From NCBI RefSeq assembly GCF_028640845.1, contig NC_080542.1:59745064-59809063 (forward strand): a stretch of DNA of 64,000 nucleotides, given 5' to 3'. This document shows positions 47,201 through 54,948 of the stretch, piece after piece; position 1 is the first letter of the stretch, and the number at the start of each line of letters is the position of its first letter. The stretch is from Ahaetulla prasina (Eukaryota > Chordata > Lepidosauria > Squamata > Colubridae). The notes below the pieces were generated by a model. The model did no database searches, had not been told where the DNA came from, and worked only from the letters and a program-made list of their open reading frames with translations. The translations under genes were made by a program, and so were the position numbers.

Positions 47201-50200
47201 CTGGTGGTGAACAGGAGCGGAGAAGAATTGAGGAATGGAGAAGGAAGGGATATCGGTGGCAGTGGAGTGCTCCGGAGTGCGGGGGTTTTCTCCCCTGCGG
47301 CTGGAAGGAGCACGAGTCATTCTGGAGAGGAGAACTTAAAATAAGAAGATTACCGGTTTTGTGGAGCTCTGGAGAGAAGAGGTGATGGAGAAATTTAGGA
47401 GGGAGGGTTTGAGGCCCCCCCTCCCTCTGGGGAACAGTGGTGGCGTCCAGCTTCCGCCTTCACTATGAGAATTTTGATGGCATCACTTCCCTTGACTTCC
47501 TGGTTGACTAACTGTACTCTGGACTCGTTGCTCCTGTGAGTGCCCCTGGTGGATCCGGAGGAAATTACAAGGATACTGTGCTTGCCTGAGGATTTTGAAT
47601 TTTTTTTTTTTAAATGGTAAAAGGTCAGAGACCAACTGCTGGAGAGATGGAGAGAATTCTGGAAAAGTTATCCAATATGGACAAGAAACTGGATGATTTG
47701 CAAAGAGGCCAAATGGAAATAAGAGCAGAAATTGTGACTATCCAAAAGGATTTAAAGGATACTCAACAAGTCTCAGCAGAAAACAAGCAGAAAGTGGAAG
47801 GTCTGGAGGGTGAGATGCGGGCAGTGCAGAAAAGAGAGGAGACGACAGGCAATGCTGTGCTTGGACTACAGATGGATAAAATGTCTTATTTCCTTAGGTT
47901 TCAAAATTTGGAAGAAGTGGACCAAGAAGATTTGAGAGATGTTGTGACTAAATTGTTGGGAGAATTTCTTGGGAGAGGTGTTGATTTCATGAATTGGGAT
48001 GTGGATCGAGTTTATAGAGTTAATTCACAATATGCACGCATGCAGTTCCCAGAGAGGTTCATGTCAAATTTGTGAGAAGAGAGACGAGAGATGAAATTTT
48101 TAGAAAACATAGGAGTGGGGCACTGATTTACAGGGGCAGGGAGATAGCCATTCTGAGGCAGATTCCCAGACAGGTACGTGAAATGAGAAAGAAATATTAC
48201 TTTTTGTCAAGCAAATTGTACCAGAAGGAGTAGGCTTCAGATGGCTGATGCCAGAGGGATTGATGATTTTCCGGGAGGGCATTACGAAAAAAATTAGTAC
48301 AATTGCGGAGGCTACGGCCTACGTGGAGGAACACAAAGCCCTCCTGGAATCAGATGACCCAGGAATTGAAGAAGGGGAGGTTATAGACCATGGGGCGGAG
48401 GCGGCTGCCGCTGTTGCGGCCCTGGAGTTGGGTCAGGCTGAACCCAGAGTTCTGAGATCCAAAACTAGGAAGTGATAAAGATATTTGGTATTGTGTTGGT
48501 TTTCCTTATTCTCTTTGTACGATATTCTGTTTATTCTTGACCCTTCTTTATTGCGTATGTAAGATTTGTAAACTTAGCTACTGTGTCACCTGCTTGCCAT
48601 ATGGCTGTTGTATGTGTTAAAAATTTGAGTAAAATTCTTATCTTGTATAAGAAAATGAAAATTTACCATACCTGATATGTATTTGTATAAACCTTTTTTG
48701 ACCAATAAAAACTTTTTGAACAAAAAAAAAAAAAAAAAAAAAAAAAACCTCAATCCCTTATGCTGTGATGTCATAACCTAATATATAATGAATGCTTCAA
48801 GGATTAGTAATATAACTCTTTGAGTTTTCTTTTTGGAATTAGATCTATTCTCTTAATCTAAGAACTTTGTCTAATTACAGAATATGATAAAGTTCTTAGA
48901 CTCCAAAACTCTAATATCAGTTTTACGTTCTAGGATCCAATCATTAGGACCAAAGATGTCATAATACAATTTACAGTTCAAAACCAGAGTTATAAATTGA
49001 TTTAGAATGAAATTGTAACAAGCCATGTTCTACTTTAAATAAATTGTCTGATATAGTGACAATGTCCCACAAGGAAAAGCAGAGCTGTTCAGTTTAGTAA
49101 TCTGGAAATGCTGCAAGTATCCACTAAAAACAGATCTTTTATCTGTAAGCAGATAAGACCAGAGCATTCTATTATATGGGTAACTGTATTGTCTTAATTA
49201 GTGTATTTCCTAAATACACAAAGCCATACAGTACCCCAAGATTTAAAAAACACACTGAAAAATACCTTTTAATAAAATAATAAAAATAAGAAATAATTAG
49301 AAATGAAGTAAAAAATAAAAAAGATATAAAAAAACAAGAGACTACTTCAGTAAAAACTATTGCTCCACACTGTAATAAAGACCTTTCTTGTGATTCTTTA
49401 GATAGATGCAGAAAGCCATGAAGTATAGAGATCAAGAAGTAATATAAATGAAATATAAACAATAAATAATTATTGGGAGCCTGGTTAATGCTACCTATCT
49501 TGAGCAAGTTAAACCTGTATTTCTAGAAGAATGAAATACAATTACTACTATCATATACAGGTAGTCCTCGATGTACAACAGTTCACTTAGTGACTGTTCA
49601 AAGTTGCAAAGGCATTGAAAAAAATGACTTATGACCATTTTTCATATTTATGACTATTGCATCATCCCCAGGGTCATGTGATTTACATTTGAATGTTTGA
49701 GGCCCCTCCTCTGGGGAACAGTGGTGGCGTCCAGCTTCCGCCTTCACTATGAGAATTTTGATGACATCACTTCCCTTCGGCTTCCTGGTTGACTAACTGT
49801 ACTCTGGACTCGTTGCTCCTGTGAGTGCCCCCTGGTGGATCCGGAGGAAATTACAAGGATACTGTGCTTGCCTGAGGATTTTGAATTTTTTTTTTTAAAT
49901 GGTAAAAGGTCAGAGACCAACTGCTGGAGAGATGGAGAGAATTCTGGAAAAGTTATCCAATATGGACAAGAAACTGGATGATTTGCAAAGAGGCCAAATG
50001 GAAATAAGAGCAGAAATTGTGACTATCCAAAAGGATTTAAAGGATACTCAACAAGTCTCAGCAGAAAACAAGCAGAAAGTGGAAGGTCTGGAGGGTGAGA
50101 TGCGGGCAGTGCAGAAAAGAGAGGAGACGACAGGCAATGCTGTGCTTGGACTACAGATGGATAAAATGTCTTATTTCCTTAGGTTTCAAAATTTGGAAGA

Positions 50201-53200
50201 AGTGGACCAAGAAGATTTGAGAGATGTTGTGACTAAATTGTTGGGAGAATTTCTTGGGAGAGGTGTTGATTTCATGAATTGGGATGTGGATCGAGTTTAT
50301 AGAGTTAATTCACAATATGCACGCACGCATGCAGTTCCCAGAGAGGTTCATGTCAAATTTGTGAGAAGAGGCGAGAGATGAAATTCTTAGAAAACATAGG
50401 AGTGGGGCACTGACTTACAGGGGCAGGGAGATAGCCATTCTGAGGCAGATTCCCAGACAGGTACGTGAAATGAGAAAGAAATATTACTTTTTGTCAAGCA
50501 AATTGTACCAGAAGGGAGTAGGCTTCAGATGGCTGGTGCCAGAGGATTGATGATTTTCCGGGAGGGCATTACGAAAAAATTAGTACAATTGCGGAGGCTA
50601 CGGCCTACGTGGAGGAACACAAAGCCCTCCTGGAATCAGATGACCCAGGAATTGAAGAAGGAGACGTTATAGACCATGGGGCGGAGGCGGCTGCCGCTGT
50701 TGCGGCCCTGGAGTTGGGTCAGGCTGAACCCAGAGTTCTGAGATCCAAAACTAGGAAGTGATAAAGATATTTGGTATTGTGTTGGTTTTCCTTATTCTCT
50801 TTTGTACGATATTCTGTTTATTCTTGACCCTTCTTTATTGCGTATGTAAGATTTGTAAACTTAGCTACTTCGTGTCACCTGCTTGCCATATGGCTGTTGT
50901 ATGTGTTAAAAAATTTGAGTAAAATTCTTATCTTGTATAAGAAAAATGAAAATTTACCATACCTGATATGTATTTGTATAAACCTTTTTTGACCAATAAA
51001 AACTTTTTGAACAAAAAAAAAAAAAAAAAAAAAAAAAACCTCAATCCCTTATGCTGTGATGTCATAACCTACTATATAGTGAATGCTTCAAGGATTAGTA
51101 ATATAACTCTTTGGAGTTTTCTTTTTGGAATTAGATCTATTCTCTTAATCTAAGAACTTTGTCTAATTACAGAATATGATAAAGTTCTTAGACTCCAAAA
51201 CTCTAATATCAGTTTTACGTTCTAGGATCCAATCATTAGGACCAAAGATGTCATAATACAATTTACAGTTCAAAACCAGAGTTATAAATTGATTTAGAAT
51301 GAAATTGTAACAAGCCATGTTCTACTTTAAATAAATTGTCTGATATAGTGACAATGTCCCACAAGGAAAAGCAGAGCTGTTCAGTTTAGTAATCTGGAAA
51401 TGCTGCAAGTATCCACTAAAAACAGATCTTTTATCTGTAAGCAGATAAGACCAGAGCATTCTATTATATGGGTAACTGTATTGTCTTAATTAGTGTATTT
51501 CCTAAATACACAAAGCCATACAGTACCCCAAGATTTAAAAAACACACTGAAAAATACCTTTTAATAAAATAATAAAAATAAGAAATAATTAGAAATGAAG
51601 TAAAAAATAAAAAAGATATAAAAAAACAAGAGACTACTTCAGTAAAAACTATTGCTCCACACTGTAATAAAGACCTTTCTTGTGATTCTTTAGATAGATG
51701 CAGAAAGCCATGAAGTATAGAGATCAAGAAGTAATATAAATGAAATATAAACAATAAATAATTATTGGGAGCCTGGTTAATGCTACCTATCTTGAGCAAG
51801 TTAAACCTGTATTTCTAGAAGAATGAAATACAATTACTACTATCATATACAGGTAGTCCTCAACTTACAACAGTTCACTTAGTGACCGTTCAAAGTTACA
51901 ACGGCACTGAAAAATATGACTTATGACCATTTTTCACATTTATGACTATTGCATCATCCCCAGGGTCATGTGATTTACATTTGAATGTTTGACAACTGAC
52001 TCATATTTATGACGATTGCAGTGTCCTGGAGTCATGTGATCATCTTTTGCAACCTTCTGACAAGCAAAGTCAATGGGAAAACCAAATTTACTTAAAAACT
52101 GTGTTTCTAATTTAACAAATGCAGTGATACACTTAACAAATGTGTAAGAAAAGTCATAAAATGGGGTGAAACATAAATTCTGGGCTCAACTGTGGTCATA
52201 AGTTGAGGAGTACCTGTATGCATAATTTTATGGATTTGGACTAATTTTAAACATTTCATCAAATTTAATAGGTAGAGGGGAAAATCAAACTTACCCCTGT
52301 TGGCTTATATATTATGTTGTCCCCACTAAATCTTTCTGGTTTGGAAACAGACCTAAGGATTAAAATAATTTTGATCTTACTATTCTAGGATATGAAATAA
52401 GAAAATAAATACTGGAATAGCAACACATCTTTAGTCATTGGCTCAACCCAGATATCATGCTAAAGTGTCATTTATTTTAGCCATTATTTATTAGCAAAGG
52501 CAAAAACAAAACTGTTTGGTTTTAATTTTTTTTCTGCCCTGCACGAGGATATATTTATTCAAACAATACACCCTAATTTGATTATCATTCTAAGTGCTAG
52601 CTGTCCTGAGCAGACCAGCAAATAGTTTAAAACTTTCCTATATGAAAACATAGCAATGACATGTAGACTTATATACTGCTTCACAGTGCTTTACAGCCTA
52701 CTCTAAAGCAGTTTAAAGAGTCAGCATATTGCCTCCAATAATTTGGGTCTTCATTTTACTGTCCTCAGAAGGCTGGAAGGCTGAGTCAACCTTGAGCTGG
52801 TCAGAATCAAACTTCTGCAGTGAGCAATGAGTTAGCCTGAGTGCTGCATTCTAACCACTATGCTACTACAAACATAGGAGCTTCTCAATTTCTGTAATTC
52901 TCTGCCCCTAGGCTGATTTCTGAAGATTGAATGTGTATAAGGAAGATACAAATAACAGTAATAGCGCTGCTGTTTTATGGAGAGAGTAGTTTCAAGACCA
53001 AATTTAAAAAATATATATTTTAAAATAGCTTTTATAGGGTTAAAGAAAGGATGCAAATGTAAAACATTTTGGAATCATGTGTTAATTTATAAGGTTAAAA
53101 GTTATATTTTCAATAACTAATACACTGTTAATTAACCTATTGCAATCACTTCTTACATTTAAAAATCTTACCCAAATGCAGCTAGGAAGACACAGTCATC

Positions 53201-54428
53201 ATGCAAAACATTTGCTACTCTTTCAAAGTTCCTGTAATTATCAGAATCTTTTTGTTCAAAATAGCCAATAATGTTTCTCTTATTGCGCTGTAACACATAA
53301 AACATACATGATAATATTCTAACTCACCCTTTAAAGAAATTAATATTTTCATAAATGCTATAGATCTTTAAACAAACAGATGATGTCTATTAGAATCAAA
53401 TGTAACATTAGAATAAAACCATACTCCAGGATCTCATGTATACCCTTGCAACAAAGAAAAAAATGTGCAGACAATCTTGAAGGTATTAATCTTATTAATA
53501 ATAGTTATTATATCCATTTTTATTAAGAACCTATATTTTCATTGAAATAATGTTTTACATATGCCTGTGTAGAAGATATCACCTATTTCCATTTATGAAG
53601 AACAGTGATTACAGAATTTATACAACAGTAGATAAATGTCTATCCAAATATATTCTTGGGCTTGAAACACACATAAACTTCAAGATTTGTTTTCATTTAC
53701 AGGAGTCCATGATAGATTATAACGACTGTTTGTATGGCATATTTAATACTTTTATTTTCTCTCCATGGGAGAGGAGATAAAGTGGATGGATAGGGAGTGA
53801 TTGACTCAATGTTATCTTTTATTGTTGATGGTAGACTTAAATCTAGCTCATCTCTGGCTTAATCCAGTCCCTTGTCCACTTTGGATGGTGGCTGTCCACA
53901 TCCATGACTATAATCATTTAGAAAATTTAGCACTAGAAATTATATGACTAATAATAAGTTTGCTTTCACAGCAATGTAGATCACATAACCAAAATTGTTC
54001 TGCAATATTTGAAATGCTACAAGGAAGATATTAAAATTAACATTAATTTAAAAATATTTTAAAAGTTTAAAATATTAAAAATATTTAAAAATATTATAAT
54101 AGTGGTTATAAGACTTCTAAACAGTCTTCACTAAATGAGAAAATGAATGTAACTTGCTAAGCAGCCAACATGGATTTTCCAATTTATATATGGCAATCAA
54201 CATATATTTATATATATATATATATATATATACACAAACTCACATCAAGAGAGTTAATTTCTTCCAAGCTTAGTACTTCTCTAATTGGATTGCTTTTCTG
54301 CTGCCGGATATAATCTGCTATTGCTGTCACTGATCTCTGACCTCGATACTCTCTCTTCATCATCATTCCATTCCGAAACAACTTCAAGGTTGGATATTTA
54401 CTTATCCTATATCTTTGAGCTATGTCAG
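30369..54428 (-). CDS. ERP44: ERP44, eight 3' coding exons (gene partial at 5' end)
   Basis: ERp44 is a thioredoxin-family chaperone cycling between cis-Golgi and ER. It retains unassembled disulfide-linked clients and ERO1 and PRDX4, and its C-terminal tail gates the active site with pH and zinc. Eight exons on the - strand (54428-54244, 53287-53172, 52352-52295, 41709-41593, 38336-38225, 37709-37568, 34746-34644, 30470-30369) join in phase: 935 nt, that is 2 nt finishing a split codon plus 310 codons and a stop. This equals the human length from the matching point, with no indel. All junctions are GT-AG. Four cysteines that form the two disulfides of the b and b' domains (HDDC, DKCV, ADCDK, ADCP) and the HREFHH histidine cluster are present. 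The signal peptide, the CRFS active site and the first four exons are absent, presumably beyond 64000. It is convergent with STX17. Confidence 0.97.
30471..31665. other. ERP44 last intron, 3' part
   Basis: Mostly AT-rich. 31140-31560 has text such as 'aacatccatcttcttgaaat' that resembles an old LINE on the - strand (a lysine-rich - frame at 31490-31302), but no family is firm. Confidence 0.35.
31666..32933. mobile_element. GC-rich mariner/pogo-like element
   Basis: The left end 'tggatagtcttcgaattaca' and right end '...gcgtaacccaaggattatctg' are imperfect inverted repeats of the same type as the TA-flanked elements at 21633 and 51850 (caggtagtcctc...). TA lies on both sides. The 1.27-kb interior is much richer in GC than the intron around it and contains an 80-bp minisatellite. 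No transposase frame is seen. Confidence 0.6.
32050..32320. repeat. 80-bp minisatellite, about three units
   Basis: 'ttgaggatggcttc' near 32131, 'ttgtggatggcttcggcaat' near 32212 and 'ttgaggattgcatcc' near 32292 mark units spaced about 80 bp. Each has the order 'ccactgaatcgctt', 'gatggcttc', 'aaaaaggagatctggag'. Because 80 is not a multiple of 3, the several long frames across it are an artefact of low stop density. Confidence 0.75.
32934..34643. other. ERP44 intron, no feature recognised
   Basis: AT-rich with a short ATG/GAT trinucleotide run near 34025-34040. Nothing coding is seen. Confidence 0.4.
34644..34746 (-). CDS. ERP44: ERP44 exon with zinc-binding histidine cluster
   Basis: Acceptor is CAG at 34749-34747 and donor 'gtaaga' at 34643-34638. 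It encodes VPGKLKQFVLDLHSGKLHRE then FHHGPDPTDVAPGQ. The HxxxHH set is the histidine cluster reported to bind zinc and tune client release in human ERp44. It covers the end of the third thioredoxin-like domain and the start of the C-tail. Confidence 0.96.
34747..36259. other. ERP44 intron, no feature recognised
   Basis: AT-rich. The - strand frame 36227-35919 has no domain resemblance and no splice context matching ERP44. Confidence 0.4.
36260..36930 (+). mobile_element. L2 LINE 3' end, split by SINE
   Basis: 36260-36470 carries an L2 ORF2 C-terminal and 3' UTR-like stretch ('ggatccaagaggcaggccat', 'ctcaaaacatggttgg'). 36820-36930 has the L2 tail 'gagatgggtggctatataaa' followed by an AAAC-rich end. 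The SINE at 36495-36725 lies between them. Confidence 0.65.
36495..36725 (-). mobile_element. Sauria-type SINE, reverse
   Basis: On + it begins 'agcaatagcaatagtaagta' and 'gacttatatatgacttcata', the reverse of the Bov-B-like tail. It continues through 'aaggctgagtcaacctt' and ends at the tRNA-like head near 'actgcatactaaccactact'. Same family as 17766-17968 and 52657-52865. Confidence 0.87.
37568..37709 (-). CDS. ERP44: ERP44 exon (third thioredoxin-like domain)
   Basis: 142 bp, entered after 1 base of a split glycine codon and left with 2 bases of a split alanine codon. It encodes TINFLHADCDKFRHPLLHIQ, KSPADCPVIAIDSFRHMYVF, SDFSDL. It contains both cysteines of the b' domain disulfide. The acceptor is AAG and the donor 'gtgagt'. 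Confidence 0.97.
37710..38224. other. Short ERP44 intron
   Basis: Contains 'aggagtactaggagtactct' with 'agtactagagtactagaact' near 37900-37940, a small cluster of AGTACT palindromes, and a (TA)n(CA)n run at its upstream end. Nothing coding. Confidence 0.5.
38167..38206. repeat. (TA)n(CA)n microsatellite
   Basis: Alternating TA run followed by a short CA run, about 20 bases inside the intron from the donor of the ERP44 exon at 38225. Confidence 0.93.
38225..38336 (-). CDS. ERP44: ERP44 exon
   Basis: 112 bp, phase 0 in and one base of a glycine codon out. It encodes ELTEEGLPFLILFHMKDDTE and SLERFQQEVARQLISEK. Human differs at only a few positions. Acceptor is 'tag' and donor 'gtagat'. Confidence 0.97.
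38630..40347. mobile_element. Mariner/pogo-like element split by an L2
   Basis: The left end 'agtaatcctcaacctacaac' (38630-38655) and right end '...aaggattacctgta' (about 40347) are the inverted termini of the same family as 51850-52216. The right-hand interior (about 39990-40347) has the family's cataatgacttac-type text. An L2 in reverse orientation fills the middle. A (CA)n run lies at 40065-40078. Confidence 0.68.
38657..39985 (-). mobile_element. L2 LINE, reverse, 5'-truncated
   Basis: - strand blocks in order: VFEK-like EKGVEKIVAWQLWRVLDEMD (about 39920-39860), then CLEAIGAWMGDNRLWLNPGK (about 39660-39600). Next come a variant of LDYCNVLYMGLSLKSIQKL (about 39350-39292) and a 3' UTR ending in 'ctgggcggcttacaat' near 38700. 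Stops and frameshifts are frequent. Confidence 0.82.
40398..40481. repeat. Perfect 22-bp inverted repeat
   Basis: 'tcgtaaatcccttcccaaat' + 'ga' at 40398-40419 is the exact reverse complement of 40460-40481, with a 40-base AT-rich loop. No transposon family is recognised around it. Confidence 0.85.
40482..41592. other. ERP44 intron, no feature recognised
   Basis: AT-rich, with a doubled 'ttatattgttta' phrase near 40920-40940. Confidence 0.4.
41593..41709 (-). CDS. ERP44: ERP44 exon
   Basis: 117 bp, phase 0 on both sides. It encodes ENAPDMVYLGSMTNFDLAYA and WTQDKCVPLVREITFENGE. The cysteine in DKC pairs, in the human structure, with that of the HDDC exon. Acceptor is 'cag' and donor 'gtaaag'. 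Confidence 0.97.
41710..42719. other. ERP44 intron with L2-like tail
   Basis: Mostly unrecognised AT-rich DNA. 42290-42360 ends with a 'gtgatataaactgaataaac' L2-like tail and an (AAAC)n run at 42338-42360. Confidence 0.45.
42720..44420 (-). mobile_element. Penelope-like element, reverse, decayed
   Basis: The - strand shows Penelope-type reverse-transcriptase text: LRKD-like RKDRDIVILPADRIRLTVVM (about 44234-44170), the GTPMG block YQQIQGTPMGLSISGLIAEA (about 43240-43180), RYVDNNCHLQTH (a RYVDD box) and PLLDIDIRRHENGELTT downstream (about 43010-42960). The element is broken by stops and by foreign sequence at about 43660-44010. Confidence 0.82.
43660..44010. mobile_element. Possible solo LTR or terminal repeat inside Penelope-like element
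   Basis: About 350 bp with no Penelope coding. The - strand has a TATA-like 'gtaatatatagtcataata', then 'ttctcaagaagtcaaggaca' and repeated 'ggttttccc'/'gggaaaacc' text. The composition is unlike the host element. No target duplication was resolved, so it could be an LTR or a Penelope terminal repeat. Confidence 0.4.
44421..45064. other. AT-rich ERP44 intron
   Basis: Nothing recognised. Short 'ttaaataacta' direct repeats lie near 44980-45030. Confidence 0.4.
45065..45400 (-). mobile_element. L2 LINE 3' end, reverse
   Basis: Parallels 38680-39060: a 'ctgactgcccatcttacctc' tail, 'caactgcagagtcaagtctt' and 'taggctcttatggaaagtca'. Only the 3' UTR is present. Confidence 0.65.
45500..46005 (+). 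mobile_element. CR1 LINE 3' end
   Basis: Same C-terminal RT and 3' region as 3085-3645: 'ataatgccttggtaagacca', a RVKRRAAKMIRGL-like stretch, then 'ttgacttgccttcagaagtt'. The tail ends in TTATTTTGTTATT. Confidence 0.88.
46006..46905. other. ERP44 intron, no feature recognised
   Basis: AT-rich. It ends at the target site 'ctcaatccct' of the L1-type element that follows. Confidence 0.4.
46906..48748 (+). mobile_element. ORF1-only L1 (HAL1-like), copy A
   Basis: 1.84 kb flanked by the direct repeat 'ctcaatccct' (46896-46905 and 48749-48758). Order: a GC-rich 5' UTR starting 'gaggagacgacttccgg', an ORF1-type coding region (47614-48475), a 245-bp 3' UTR with AATAAA (about 48703) and poly(A) at 48721-48747. 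There is no endonuclease or reverse-transcriptase coding at all. ORF2-less L1 elements are known in mammals as HAL1. Confidence 0.85.
47614..48475 (+). pseudogene. L1 ORF1p-like gene, frameshifted (copy A)
   Basis: ORF1p is the RNA-binding, trimeric coiled-coil chaperone of L1. The start ATG at 47614 follows a T tract. Residues about 10-90 are charged heptads (MERILEKLSNMDKKLDDLQR), then the RRM-like domain begins at LRFQNLEEVDQEDLRDVVTK. The frame breaks after YAR near 48040 at a CACGCATG stretch, where unit B has an extra CACG. The remaining C-terminal domain continues in another frame (MPEGLMIFREGITKK, 48248) to a stop at 48473-48475. Unit B is identical over the first 140 or so codons. 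Confidence 0.85.
48759..49557. other. Unique ERP44 intron, copied in unit B
   Basis: The - strand frame 49507-49172 (111 residues, hydrophobic) recurs identically at 51799-51464 only because of the duplication. It has no recognisable family and is AT-driven, so no gene is claimed. Confidence 0.6.
49558..49694. mobile_element. Mariner/pogo-like element, truncated by duplication junction
   Basis: Begins 'caggtagtcctcgatgtaca' after TA, and stops at the junction 'gaatgtttga' where unit B's L1 sequence starts. The complete copy is at 51850-52216. Confidence 0.88.
49695..51986. repeat. Tandem duplication, unit B (about 2292 bp)
   Basis: Near-identical to unit A with scattered indels and a few substitutions. 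It begins in the middle of the L1 5' UTR, so the second L1 copy was made by DNA duplication and not by retrotransposition. Confidence 0.93.
49899..50762 (+). pseudogene. L1 ORF1p-like gene, frameshifted (copy B)
   Basis: Same coding region as 47614-48475. It carries an extra CACG at about 50325, keeps the frame a little further (YARTHAVPREVHVKFVRR), then breaks at 'gagaagaggcgagagatga' (about 50365-50381), where copy A has extra bases. The two copies therefore have different lesions, some of which arose after duplication. Poly(A) is at 51015-51038. Confidence 0.85.
51850..52216. mobile_element. Mariner/pogo-like non-autonomous element, complete
   Basis: 367 bp, ends 'caggtagtcctcaacttaca' and 'cataagttgaggagtacctg', flanked by TA (51848-51849 and 52217-52218). 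The interior has 'gttcacttagtgaccgttca' and 'aaatttacttaaaaactgtg'. No transposase. Confidence 0.9.
52295..52352 (-). CDS. ERP44: ERP44 exon (short)
   Basis: 58 bp. It completes a split glycine codon and encodes SVSKPERFSGDNIIYKPTG. Acceptor is 'tag' and donor 'gtaagt'. Human reads DVSKPERYSGDNIIYKPPG. Confidence 0.96.
52657..52865 (-). mobile_element. Sauria-type SINE, reverse
   Basis: On + 'tagacttatatactgcttca' then 'cagtgctttacagcc' is the reverse of the Bov-B-like tail. It continues through 'aaggctgagtcaaccttgag' to the head 'ctgcattctaaccactatgc'. Confidence 0.88.
53172..53287 (-). CDS. ERP44: ERP44 exon (second thioredoxin-like domain)
   Basis: 116 bp, phase 0 in and two bases of a glycine codon out. 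It encodes RNKRNIIGYFEQKDSDNYRN and FERVANVLHDDCVFLAAF. It starts the b domain and includes the cysteine of the first b-domain disulfide. Acceptor is 'cag' and donor 'gtaaga'. Confidence 0.97.
53288..54199. other. ERP44 intron, no feature recognised
   Basis: AT-rich, with an 'aaaatatttaaaa'-type run near 54045-54095. Confidence 0.4.
54200..54232. repeat. (TA)n microsatellite beside a splice donor
   Basis: TA run whose edge is 12 bases from the 5' splice site of the ERP44 exon at 54244. Confidence 0.92.
54244..54428 (-). CDS. ERP44: ERP44 exon (end of thioredoxin a domain)
   Basis: 185 bp. It finishes a split codon and encodes 61 residues beginning DIAQRYRISKYPTLKLFRNG. It continues through MMMKREYRGQRSVTAIADYI and RQQKSNPIREVLSLEEINSL to a final D. 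It contains the cis-proline block SKYPTLK that sits beside the active site in thioredoxin folds. Acceptor is 'cag' and donor 'gtgagt'. This is the most 5' ERP44 exon in the window. Confidence 0.97.
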
Positions 54429-54948
54429 CTGAAAAACAATTACAAAGTATTTGAAAATATGTACACTCAAGTGTTATATAGTTTACATTTCTTTACATTT
54501 ATATACGATTTAGAAGGAATCAAAATTATATTTCCCATCTTTTAGGAAAGATAATGCAGAAGTAATTACATTTGTTCCTTTAACTTCACTTATTTACAAG
54601 CAATGAGTCTATTAAAACCTCAATTATTTTTTGTACAGTGCTTTCTTTTTCTTCATTGTCACTTCAAAACTCATTAATTCCTATTTTTAATTGTATGCTT
54701 GAACTGTAAACAAAATAATGGTTAATAAAATGATCTCAAATCATACCTCCAGGCATTGATCTGAATACCAAAATAATAATACACTTTTTGCAAATTATGG
54801 AAAGAGAAGACTTTTGAGGGGTCATTGGTGTTGTCTGAGCTTGGCTGTTTTCTTACAGACATTTCATTACCCAAACTCATCAGTGTTACTTTATGTTCTA
54901 AAGTAGCACACACAAAAGATGCTACTTGGATTTCCTCCTGATACATCA
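54429..54948. other. ERP44 intron, no feature recognised
   Basis: AT-rich. 54800-54950 resembles an old Penelope or LINE remnant ('tttcttacagacatttcatt') but is too degraded to name. Confidence 0.35.

Larger units (their letters stand above)
47407..49694. repeat. Tandem duplication, unit A (2288 bp)
   Basis: Starts inside the 5' UTR of the L1-type element and runs through its poly(A), about 800 bp of unique ERP44 intron and the first part of a mariner-like element. Unit B follows head-to-tail. The junction shares 'gtttga' with both parental sites (47407-47412, 49695-49700, 51987-51992). Confidence 0.93.

Noticed and set aside
46900..47345. GC-rich, CpG-rich block with several overlapping frames on both strands, looking like a promoter CpG island
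   Set aside because: It starts right at an L1 target duplication and leads into ORF1, so it is the L1 5' UTR.
49172..49507. Hydrophobic 111-codon - strand frame present twice (also 51464-51799)
   Set aside because: The second copy is explained by the tandem duplication; the sequence is AT-driven phenylalanine, leucine and isoleucine with no family and no promoter or splice context.
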